NCBI GenBank assembly: GCA_949358305.1
Contig: OX442314.1
Location: 36,493,211 to 36,553,210, forward strand
Direction: 5' to 3'
Origin: Strigamia acuminata
Lineage: Eukaryota > Arthropoda > Chilopoda > Geophilomorpha > Linotaeniidae
DNA: 60,000 nt
The translations under genes were made by a program, and so were the position numbers. Positions within the stretch are counted from its first letter, which is position 1. Each line of letters begins with the position of its first letter. Below the pieces are notes generated by a model. It had not been told where the DNA came from, made no database searches, and saw only the letters and a list, made by a program, of their open reading frames with translations. Shown here one piece after another: positions 51,841 to 60,000 of this stretch.

Positions 51841-52010
51841 AATAGATGGCTTTTTAAATTTCCATTTCAATTGCTAGAGTAAGCACAGAAATGACACGTG
51901 AATGGTTTTTTTTCCTCAATGGGTTAATAGATGTCTTTTTAAACCTCTATTTTGATTGCAAGAATAAGTACACAAATGGCACTTGAATAGTTTTTCTCCT
52001 AAATTTTTTT
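51841..52010. repeat. two tandem copies of a 75-bp repeat also at 24305
   Basis: The units around 51841-51920 and 51925-52000 share GATTGCAAGAATAAG-like and AAATGGCACTTGAATGGTTT-like strings. A third copy is at 24305-24380. No coding frame is conserved among them. Confidence 0.45.
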
Positions 52011-52289
52011 AGTTGTCACAACAACAGTGTTTATCGAGTGTACTCTGATCGTTTCATCCATATAGTAACCAGGGGTCAGTCTACAAGCTTTCCGCCACAA
52101 TCTACATACAATTTACAAATATTTTGTGAGGTCATTTGGTTTACCTGATCAAAAAGAATGCAGTCGAAAAGAGTTCGGGTGGGCAAAGATCGAATTCAAT
52201 TCCACGAGTTAGGCCTAACGTTCGATGCAAGAAAATGGAATTAAAAAAATTTAGATTACTGCTCAAAAAGAAAATTTATAGATTCCATT

Positions 52290-52511
52290 TACCTTTAGCA
52301 ATCGTCTGATACCATTTTTGTAGTGTTTAGCTACTTCGACACCTTTCAAACGAAAGAAAAATGTGTATAATCGTGCCTGAGCGAGAAAGTGCGATACACC
52401 AAACTTCAAAAAGACAAAGATAACGGCGGTTGCCATAGAAACTAGTGCATAGTAACAGAAGCGAGTCAAATAACGCTGCAGTCCAATCACAATACGGGAA
52501 ATAAATTGCAT
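52290..52511 (-). CDS. possible first exon of a small membrane protein
   Basis: The minus-strand ATG at 52511 gives MQFISRIVIGLQRYLTRF, then a hydrophobic stretch containing VSMATAVIFVFLKFGV, then a basic segment GVEVAKHYKNGIRRLLK. This is followed by a donor-like GTAAATGG. A single membrane-spanning helix is likely. No downstream exon was identified, and I do not recognise the protein. Confidence 0.3.
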
Positions 52512-52980
52512 ATTTTTTTTAAATATTTCTCGAATTTGTCAAAATAATTTTGCTTAATTTTCCCAAAATTTTTTTAAAAAAATTGTAATTTTCGCAACTT
52601 GTCCAAATTTTTCTCAAAAAGTTTTATTAAATTGAGAATTTTTTCAAATCATGCCACTGACGTGAGATTTTCGTAATCTATCCCTCTTACACGTAATAGG
52701 TTGGCGAAACGTGACACTATTCAAAACTAGTAATGATTTATTTTCATATTTATTAGTTTTGTTCATTTTGTTACCAGGTTAATTTTAGACGCCAAACGGA
52801 GACCGGTTAGAACCAGTAATGGCGGCTGAATGGCGGCAACACATTGAACTGCCGAACCGAGTTGTAGTTGAACAAACAGTTGAATGGCGTATTATACGTG
52901 CTGGGTTGTCTGTAGCACATCTACTCCTGAAAACAAAGTAAACATTAATTGATCGAATTGAACGTTTTTATCTTAAATAT

Positions 52981-54012
52981 TTATACATATTTTTCAATTT
53001 TTAATAATTCTTCGAAACACATTTGAAACCTCTCGTCATCGGGATATTCCAACATCTGTCTCGCCGTTAAAACCAATAAAAATCCAGGTGCCCAAGCCCC
53101 TAACTTTGCACAAAAATGCTTCGCCGTCGGTAAAAAGAAGTCCACGTACACCCAATCCGCGACCAAATGCTTTAAAGTGATCGCCCCGAATATCGAGAGA
53201 AACGAATCCATATCAAATCGTTCCTCGTCCATTTGCGATAATAAAAAATAAACGCTTCGTTTTATTCCGACGCCGCTCCCGGAACTTACGGAGAGATAAT
53301 TCCAACTGAAATCCATAAACTCGATTTTCTCCTCTTCCGTTAATATCGACCACAGATACTTAACCGCGCTCACGTTGTCGCGTTGCAGCGAGAAACGCAA
53401 CATGGAAATCTTGACGTTCGTGTGCACCGGAACGTGACCGTCCATTTCGTTCATGATGTCGGCCCAAAAGCGGAGGATTACACAGTTCCGAGGGAAGAGA
53501 TGGTCGTAATTATACACGAAATCGTCGACAGACTCTCGCCAATAACGTTCCACTTGGTCCTTGACGCAAAACGCGCACGCTATTTTGAATCTTTCGTTTC
53601 GAGTGAAGAGTTCTTTTCGTGTTGAAAGCGCTCGTGCCGTTTCGGTTTCGTCGATTTTTCCGTGACGCGTCCACTTGACGTGTTGGATACAATGGATTAA
53701 TTTAATTCCGACCACGCGCCGAAGAACGGAGCAAAAACAATGCGACGTGAGGAAAGAGAGTTGTTCCTTGCCCATGAATTTCACGACTGCACGCAACGTT
53801 CGTTTCAAAACCGGCGGTAAAACCAATTTGTTCATTTTCGAACGAATCGTTAGCTCGATTTTTGGCCAAAAGTTGTTTTTAAAAACATGTTTGTCGCAAA
53901 AACTGTTGTTGTGGAGTGTTTGAACGATGTTCGAGCTGCTTTTCCATAAAGTGGCGCCCAATTTGATCATCGCTGCACGTTCGAGTGTGGGGACGGTCAA
54001 TGTGTACTCCAT
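52981..54012 (-). CDS. uncharacterised multicopy-family protein, copy 2 (intact, 343 aa)
   Basis: The minus-strand single-exon frame begins MEYTLTVPTLERAAMIKLG and is homologous to the protein at 13813-14901 over its full length. Shared blocks are CAFCVKDQVERYWRE, FPRNCVILRFWADIMNEMDG, YLWSILTEEEKIEFMDFSW, VYFLLSQMD and HFCAKLGAWAPG. A TATATAAGC element lies about 35-45 bases before the ATG on the minus strand (near 54045-54053), so the promoter may be TATA-type. The protein is predicted to be helical and soluble. Divergence from copy 1 is much larger than that between copy 1 and the pseudogene at 39 kb, so this duplication is older. The conserved open frame suggests function is retained. The role is unknown. 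Confidence 0.8.
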   Translation of the reverse strand: MEYTLTVPTLERAAMIKLGATLWKSSSNIVQTLHNNSFCDKHVFKNNFWPKIELTIRSKMNKLVLPPVLKRTLRAVVKFMGKEQLSFLTSHCFCSVLRRVVGIKLIHCIQHVKWTRHGKIDETETARALSTRKELFTRNERFKIACAFCVKDQVERYWRESVDDFVYNYDHLFPRNCVILRFWADIMNEMDGHVPVHTNVKISMLRFSLQRDNVSAVKYLWSILTEEEKIEFMDFSWNYLSVSSGSGVGIKRSVYFLLSQMDEERFDMDSFLSIFGAITLKHLVADWVYVDFFLPTAKHFCAKLGAWAPGFLLVLTARQMLEYPDDERFQMCFEELLKIEKYV

Positions 54013-55815
54013 GGTTACATAAAATGTCTCAGTTCGTCGTTACTTAAGCTTATATATTTAATACGGAAACGTCGAATGTGCGTTTTGCTTTGTTAGTTTA
54101 CGGGTCGCTTTCGTAAGTCGACTTCTCTGCGATGCTAGAATTTCTGAAATGTAGATACCATCCACGGAATGGGTTTTCAGAAGAAATGATGGATTTTCCT
54201 GCTGCTGTTGTGTGATATCGGATTGTTTACGACAATAAAATGAAACAGCAATTAATCAAGTGAAATTTTAAGTTACATAATTTCCGGAAAGCAAATGTCA
54301 AATTGAAACTGCAATTAAAGTTTTCACGGCATTAAGCTCTCCCATTTTTCTAATCGTCTAACGCGTATTCCCGTTCTTTTGTTCCTAATTTACCTTACCA
54401 GAAATCCTCATTTGTTTTTGTTGTTTTCCTTTGAGTTTATCCCTTATGCTGGCCTGGTATGATTCATTTGATCACATTAGACCAATCTAACTTGTATAAT
54501 ATTCACCGTTACCGCCTGCCACTCATCCTGATTTAGCCTGGCTCATTTGCATTTCTGTCTTTACGCGAGTGAATCATCTCATTAGATATTCACGGACGCG
54601 TCTGATTGGTCCTTAACTACCCTTCGCTCTTCTTGTCTTGGGTCTGGTCCGAGTTTACCCCTGGGTTTGCGACGGCAGAGGCCGAGGCCGAGGCAGAGTT
54701 TCATGCCATCGACCGAATAAGATCTTTAAGTAGCCAATGGTCCATTTGGCTTCCTTTCTCCCACTCATGCCTCCATGCCCTTGGTGCGCTTCCCATCATT
54801 CCCTCACGTGTTTGCTCTTTGTTATTAATGCTATATGTCAATGGCGCCTTAGGATCAGAATTGAATCAATCTGCAGTTGTGTATTTTCTTATGACTTTTG
54901 TGCACGTGATTAGTGCATGATTGCTAAGCTTGGCCGTCTCGCTATTAGGGACCCCAGCCAGGTTTGGTTTGTGGACGCTATTTGCAGTCATCCGGTTGTT
55001 GACAATAGCCCGAAAGGGCACGTAACGCGCTCTACTATTGCTCTTCTTTTTACAAATTCTAAGAAACGTGCAAAATTCGTGATTTGATCGAGCGAGGAGA
55101 TAGTTTGTTGCCATCTTTATCATTACAGTATCACCGTCGTCTCCTTCGTTGTAGCAACTCGACCAAACACTTTCGTGGCTGGTGTTGTTCTGTCCTTCCT
55201 TGGTCAGTCCGGACCTAGCTGGGACCTTGCAAAATTCTCTGTCCTGATTGGCTGCAATCAGGACGCAGCTCTGATGGTATGCCGTAGGAGCTGCTGAGGA
55301 TCCTCTGCTTACTGTTGCCAGTGCCGACTGGCGGTGGCCAAAGTTTGACTTGTGAGCGCAATAGTAGCCTTAAAGCAGGTGAATTATAATTTACGTAAAT
55401 ACAATTGCTCAGGTGTATCAGGTTTTAGAAATACCCAAACAAGCGTATTGAAAGAACAAGACACTAGATATCCAAGTTTTTTTCTAGATTGTTGTTTATG
55501 TTTTGTATTAAAATATTAAATGGGAAGTGTTTTTAAGATGTAAATCCAAGTTTTTACTTTTAACATATAATTTCATTATAAGCTAGAATGTCAATGCTAT
55601 TACAATATTAGATGGTTAACTCATTTGGCACTCCCATCAGTTTTATGATTGAAGTAATAAAGCAGCAAGATGTAAATTCCAAACATTTCAGACATTGTAG
55701 CGAATTTGATGCAACATCAATCGTCGAAAAATATTTCAGATTCAACAATGCACAAGTGTTCTAAATTTTGACATTTTTCCAATAGCGTTTTCATTTATCT
55801 CCACAGGATAAAAGC
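54013..55815. other. no gene seen
   Basis: About 1.8 kb of mixed composition. ORFs such as 54606-54920 have no domain likeness. The 5' part contains the promoter region of the minus-strand gene ending at 54012. Confidence 0.45.
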
Positions 55816-56170
55816 AGAGTTTTCAATGAAGGATTTGACATCACTTGCATTGGAAATTGAATACGCTGCTAATGTTAATTTTTCTAACATTGGCCAAGCG
55901 CGATTAAAAATTCGAATATCGAGCGGTGTAACCTACACAGATTTAGACTCGTCAATCGTTGGGGCCATGTTAAATTATTAAAACCCAGATCATCTGACAA
56001 ATATAAGCTTGTTAAATTCGGAAAAATGGTCCTCAGGATGGGAATACGTTCGTTATTTTTATCTGGGACTTTTTCGACAGAATAAGTGCGCGGTGGTTTG
56101 TTTCTACTCGACCGCTGTGCACGAAAATGTGGCATTTATTTTTCCAAAGCAATACAGTAAATGCGAGTAA
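55816..56170 (+). pseudogene. unidentified coding-like segment with one stop
   Basis: After an acceptor-like ctccacag (55807), a plus-strand frame reads AEFSMKDLTSLALEIEYAAN, QARLKIRISSGVTYTDLDSS, then a TAA at about 55978. It continues NPDHLTNISLLNSEKW, VRYFYLGLFRQNKCAVVCFY and FIFPKQYSKCE to a stop at 56168. One stop in 115 codons with good composition suggests a recent or sequencing-level break. An alternative reading is the minus strand (55884-56135), which has a leucine-rich look. Neither is assigned to a family. Confidence 0.35.
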
Positions 56171-56430
56171 AGTTATCTTTAATTTCTATAAATAAATAAA
56201 TAAACCCAATTGTACATTTTTTTTAAACAAAAACGTCCATCGTACATTACGAGTTGTATACAAATACATTTAAACACAAGTTTTCGAGACTCACTGCGGA
56301 TTTCTTGTGCGGCATGTCGACTGTAGTTGTCACATGCGAATGACAATAAGTCTCGTACAAATTCTTTATATACGGCGTGTTAACGACACACAAACGTGTG
56401 CATACGGTATGTTTAGACGCCACGTATGAT

Positions 56431-57402
56431 CAGGGCCATCTTTACCATTGGGCTAACTGGGCTGCAGCCCAGGGGCGCCGGGCAGAGAGGGGCGCTGGGC
56501 AGAGGAATGGCAAGTGGAGAGGAATGCCAGGCAGAGAGGGGTGCCAGGCGGAGAAAGGTGCCAGGCAGAGAGGGGCGCCGGGCAGAGAGGGGTGCCGGGC
56601 GCCTCCTACAGTCCAAAAAGTGTTCAAACTTAAGCTGAACTTGTAGGCCCGTTCCTGCACATTGTTGATAGTGTGTAAAACACACGAGCGCCACAGGTCA
56701 GGGGGCGCCACCTCTAAAGATGCATTTTATGTTCGAAAATGCATTTGTAGGTTCGAAAATGCATTTGTAGGTTCGAAAATGCATTTGTAGGTTCGAAAAT
56801 GCATTTGTAGGTTCGAAAATGCATTTGTAGGTTCGAAAATGCATTTGTATGTTCAGAAATGAATTTGCAGGTCCAAAAATGAATTTGTAGGTCCAAAAAT
56901 GAATTTGCAAGTCCAAAAATGAATTTGCAGGTCCAAAAATGAATTTGTAGGTCCATAAATGAATTTGCAGGTCCAAAAATGAATTTGCAGGTCCAAAAAT
57001 GAATTTGCAGGTCCAAAAATAAATTTGCAGGTCCATAAATGAATTTGCAGGTCCAAAAATGAATTTGCAGGTCCAAAAATGAATTTGCAGGTCCAAAAAT
57101 GAATTTGTAGGTCCAAAATGAATTTGTAGGTCCAAAAATGAATTTGCAGTCCAAAAATGAATTCGTAGGTCCAAAAATGCATTTTTTGGTTCAAATTTAT
57201 TTTCCACAAAAATGCTTACCGGTACTTCTTTTGGCAGGGGTGGGAGCATGTCTAAAAAATATGAGTGCACTACAAGTATACCCTAGGAACGGGCCTGTGA
57301 AATTGTAAATGTAAAAATAATTTTTTTTTTAATTACGACAAGGGACAAGGGGCGCCTTATTTTTTTAAGCCCATGGCGCTGAAAAGTGTTAAGACGGCCC
57401 TG
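56431..57402. mobile_element. non-autonomous hAT element (972 bp) carrying a minisatellite
   Basis: The ends are CAGGGCCATCTTTA on the left and the inverse TTAAGACGGCCCTG on the right. CGTATGAT flanks both sides (56423-56430 and 57403-57410), a perfect 8-bp target duplication. GGGGCGCC and GGGCAGAGAGGGG repeats fill the left subterminal part. The centre is a 20-bp tandem repeat. A related fragment is at 26491-26632. No transposase is present. It lies about 280 bases upstream of the BTB-BACK start codon. Confidence 0.88.
56725..57180. repeat. 20-bp minisatellite, about 23 units
   Basis: The first six units are close to GTTCGAAAATGCATTTGTAG. About sixteen further units are close to GTCCAAAAATGAATTTGCAG. 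The change from one variant to the other is abrupt near 56850, with a few single-base variants within each block, and the last units lose a base. The repeat reads as an uninterrupted minus-strand ORF only because 20 bp times three is divisible by three. Confidence 0.9.
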
Positions 57403-57681
57403 CGTATGATGGACGTTACTCGCCACACTTCGTGACATCAACTGTGGTATGTTTAATATTTTTGCTGGTTGTTGATGAACGTGGAAAATTGACTGATAAT
57501 AAAAAAAAAATAAAAAAATAAAAAATAACTCACCCGCACACCCTCTATCTTCATAACCCAAAAACAAAGCAATCTCCTTCTCCATCTATTAACAACTAGC
57601 TTCACCAACAATGCGTCGGGCCTAAAAACCAAAATTTTCCAGTCAAAAACTCCTCAATCAAATCCAAATTCTCCGAGCAAC

Positions 57682-60000
57682 ATGGACGAGCAACTCAACC
57701 AAACCCGCCTGAACCTCGCGTCCAAGAACCTCTGCGAGATGTGCGACAATCGCATACTCACGGACGTGGAGCTCAAATGCAAAGGCGGCGTCATCCACGC
57801 CCACCGCTGCGTGCTCATGGCCACAAACTCCTTCTTCTACAACATTTTCTGCAACGAGCTCACCGGCGACTCGCTCATCCAGATGGAGTTCGAACACCTG
57901 CACCTCGACGTGATGGTCGCCGTCGTCAAAACCCTCTACGGCAACGTGCCGCGCACCTTCAAAAGCGTCGAGCACATCATCGACGTGCTCGACCTCTCGC
58001 ACATGATCGACGAGACGATGCTCTTCAACTACTGCATGAAACTCTTGGTGCAAATGCTCACCGTCGACAACTGCGTCCACCTCTGGCGACTCACCGACAA
58101 GTACGGGCGAATTAAAGAGCAGATCGCCATCAAACGCTTCGTGGCCGACCACCTGCCCCAAGTGGTCAAGAGCAAGCAGCTGGAGGAGCTGACGGTCGAC
58201 CAGATGATCGATTTTGTCCAGTTCGCCTCCCCGTCGGACAAGCTCGGCGACCACCTCGTGCTCGCGGTCATGCAGTGGAGCAAGAGCAACTGCGTCCAGA
58301 GGCCGGACAAGATGGCCGTCCTGTTCGACCTGGTGGAGAAACTCGTGTACACTTCCAACTGTGGCGCCCGCACCACGTCCGAGATGTTGGACCGCCTGGT
58401 GTCCGCGAAGAGCCGGCTGGTGGCGATCTCCTCCAACGCGGCGGAGACTCCCGACTCCTCCATCTCCTTGCAACGCTCCACGAGCACCGAGTCCGGTCCG
58501 AAAAAGGCGGCGGATGCCGAGCGCCAGCCGTCGCCGAAACAGAGGGCTTCCCTGCACAACGCGCCGGCGCACACCTCGCGGTCGCGGGCCGCTTGTTTGG
58601 GCGACCGCACTGTGTCCGTTTGTGGCGGGAACCGCGACAAGAGCGCCGCGTATGCCTTACGCAAGCGCAAAGCTCGTTCCGCCGCTAAGAAGAGAAGTCG
58701 TGCGGTCGTTCTGCCTCTGCCGTCAAATTCCGAGTTGTTTTCGACGCAGAATTCCGACTTGACGTCTTTTCACGAATTCCTTCCGAAGAGTGATTTTTAC
58801 GCGTCCCTTATTTCCAGTCCGAAAATTCGTCCGTCGACTCCGGCAGTTCCGACAGTGCTGATTAGCGATTTGAGTTTCAACAGCTCTCCGACGTCGCCTT
58901 ACAGTCTTCCGACAACTATGATCAGCACCAGTCGGCCCACGAGCCCCACGACTCCTTCGAGCAACATGATAACGAGTTTGTCTTCGACTTTCACCAGTTC
59001 TCAGACGCCTCCTAGCGGCGGTCCGACCGCTCCGAGCAGACAGGAAGCTCGTAAAGAATGTGCAAAACCACCCAAAGGCAGTCCGAAAACACCGAAAACA
59101 CATCATCCGACCGTGGGCGGTCGTCCAAGGACTCTGAAACCGCCAAACAATTGTTGTTGTCTGAAACACCCGTCGAAAATCAGTCGTCCGAATACACCAA
59201 CCGTCGGTATCGCAAGCTGTCCGGACGTGATCGCTCGTCCGAAAGCTACGAAGCCGCCGAATGATTGTTTTACAAGTCGGCTGAAAACACCCAACGATCT
59301 GCCGAAAACGCCCAACGATGGTCTCAAGAGTCATCCGATAGCAAACAGTCGTTTGAAAACTCCAAAAGCAACCGTCGATTGTTCTCACAGTTTCCCGACG
59401 CCAAGCACGTGTTTGAAAACACCGAACGACATTCTCCAGACGGCAAACAGCCTTCCGAAAACACCGAACGTCGATCTCCTAAATAAAACCAGTCGTCCGA
59501 AATCACCAGACGAGGCTCTCCCGCTTCCAAATCTCCCGGAGACAACTGATCGTCCGACAACAGCGAACGACGCTCTCTCGGGTGAGCCGAAGACGATTGC
59601 TCTTCCGAAAACACTAAACGACGGTCTGCCAGGTCTCCCAGGTCTCCTAAGTCTTCCGGGTCTCCCGGCTTCAAGCGGTGGTCCGAAAACACCGAACGAT
59701 GATCTCTTGAGTAAATCGGTCACAAACAGTCGTCCGGTTCCGAAATCGTCGAGCGGTCGTTCCGTATCTCGTCCGACAATAAGCAGTCATTTGAAATCAC
59801 TCAACAAAAAGCCACCGAGCAGTCCGAAAATCGTCACTCCTCCGAAAACCACTCCCGTTCGACCGAAGAAAAGTATTCCGATAAAGCTGGACGGTCAAGC
59901 TCGTCCCGCAACCTCTACCAACAGCAATCAAGCGACGTCGCCGCGCGTCGAGATCGCGAACAAGAGTCGATTCATATCGGGCATCCCCCGCGCGACCCCA
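57682..60000 (+). CDS. BTB-BACK protein with long Ser/Pro/Thr-rich tail (partial, open at edge)
   Basis: The frame from the ATG at 57682 (AACATGG context) has no stop for 773 codons to the window end. Residues about 15-112 are a BTB/POZ domain, with LTDVELKCKGGVIHAHRCVL and TNSFFYNIFCNEL. Residues about 115-235 fit a BACK domain, with VHLWRLTDKYG, FVADHLPQVV and VLAVMQWSK. This pair is typical of Cullin-3 substrate adaptors; Kelch repeats, which often follow, are not seen. Residues 245-773 are Ser/Pro/Thr/Lys-rich with basic clusters (RKRKARSAAKKRSR) and many variants of a P-K-T-P-N-D unit. The tail is therefore a repeat array of unknown role, possibly phosphorylated at S/T-P sites. The coding part is much richer in GC than its flanks. 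Single exon so far. Confidence 0.85.
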   Translation, partial: MDEQLNQTRLNLASKNLCEMCDNRILTDVELKCKGGVIHAHRCVLMATNSFFYNIFCNELTGDSLIQMEFEHLHLDVMVAVVKTLYGNVPRTFKSVEHIIDVLDLSHMIDETMLFNYCMKLLVQMLTVDNCVHLWRLTDKYGRIKEQIAIKRFVADHLPQVVKSKQLEELTVDQMIDFVQFASPSDKLGDHLVLAVMQWSKSNCVQRPDKMAVLFDLVEKLVYTSNCGARTTSEMLDRLVSAKSRLVAISSNAAETPDSSISLQRSTSTESGPKKAADAERQPSPKQRASLHNAPAHTSRSRAACLGDRTVSVCGGNRDKSAAYALRKRKARSAAKKRSRAVVLPLPSNSELFSTQNSDLTSFHEFLPKSDFYASLISSPKIRPSTPAVPTVLISDLSFNSSPTSPYSLPTTMISTSRPTSPTTPSSNMITSLSSTFTSSQTPPSGGPTAPSRQEARKECAKPPKGSPKTPKTHHPTVGGRPRTLKPPNNCCCLKHPSKISRPNTPTVGIASCPDVIARPKATKPPNDCFTSRLKTPNDLPKTPNDGLKSHPIANSRLKTPKATVDCSHSFPTPSTCLKTPNDILQTANSLPKTPNVDLLNKTSRPKSPDEALPLPNLPETTDRPTTANDALSGEPKTIALPKTLNDGLPGLPGLLSLPGLPASSGGPKTPNDDLLSKSVTNSRPVPKSSSGRSVSRPTISSHLKSLNKKPPSSPKIVTPPKTTPVRPKKSIPIKLDGQARPATSTNSNQATSPRVEIANKSRFISGIPRATP

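Noticed and set aside
54606-54920. 104-codon plus-strand ORF
   Set aside because: No family likeness, no splice or promoter context, ordinary chance length for this composition.
55884-56135. Minus-strand leucine-rich ORF (LTSLYLSDDLGF)
   Set aside because: The plus strand over the same bases has better protein-like continuity with a splice-acceptor start, so the minus frame is more likely a shadow. Not certain.
56725-57180. CRISPR-like array
   Set aside because: The 20-bp units are contiguous with no spacers, and the setting is a eukaryotic hAT element.
56698-57270. 190-codon minus-strand ORF with repeated FIFGPANSF-like units
   Set aside because: It is a translation of the 20-bp minisatellite, which gives open frames because three units make 60 bases. 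It is not a gene.
57658-58572. 304-codon minus-strand ORF opposite the BTB-BACK gene, plus other overlapping ORFs at 57741-59723
   Set aside because: They are shadows of a GC-rich coding strand. The plus-strand frame from 57682 encodes BTB and BACK motifs and stays open for 773 codons.

Overview
The window is a TE-dense stretch of an animal nuclear genome. Its coding segments carry GT...AG introns of about 40-110 bp with poly-T acceptors, and much of the intergenic DNA is AT-rich. Almost everything belongs to eukaryotic transposable elements: Ty3/gypsy, Ty1/copia, P-element/THAP9-type, hAT, Mutator-like and MULE. From memory, the paired uncharacterised genes at 13.8 kb and 53-54 kb resemble a multicopy family of unknown proteins that is expanded in arachnids. 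An arthropod, perhaps an arachnid, is therefore my best guess, but this is inference only. I see no tRNA, rRNA, CRISPR or prokaryotic feature.

0-12 kb is a graveyard of transposon pieces. It holds P-element-type transposase fragments, a SAM-domain ORF split by a TA-flanked element, a pair of degenerate ubiquitin-specific-protease-like ORFs with a PHD finger next to a transposase remnant, and two copies (A, B) of a small unrecognised gene family marked by the motifs PAGMEE and DPPGF. 12-15.3 kb holds an intact unknown gene and its flanks; a decayed copy of this segment lies at 37.3-40.6 kb. 15-24.5 kb holds copia and gypsy remnants, a 600-bp MITE and a 999-bp hAT element with a perfect 8-bp target duplication. 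24.9-25.8 kb carries a clean three-exon Myb/trihelix-like gene model. 26-36 kb has a SET-like exon, more transposase remnants, a MULE transposase split by a large foldback element, and family copies C and D.

41,051-51,840 is one apparently complete and young Ty3/gypsy retrotransposon on the minus strand. Its two 622-bp LTRs are identical by eye, it has a 4-bp target duplication, and its gag, pol and an extra third ORF are all open. The solo LTR inside the 39-kb pseudogene is from the same family. 52.9-54 kb carries a second intact member of the unknown gene family on the minus strand. The window ends in a GC-rich BTB-BACK gene that is open for 773 codons and runs off the edge, preceded by a hAT element containing a 20-bp minisatellite.

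The likely host genes are the two unknown-family genes, the BTB-BACK gene, the Myb-like gene, the best-preserved PAGMEE-family copy (D) and perhaps the SAM-domain gene before its interruption. Nothing suggests an operon or a pathway. The dominant process is repeated transposon insertion, segmental duplication and decay. Three insertions sit in open frames that become continuous again if the element and one target-site copy are removed.
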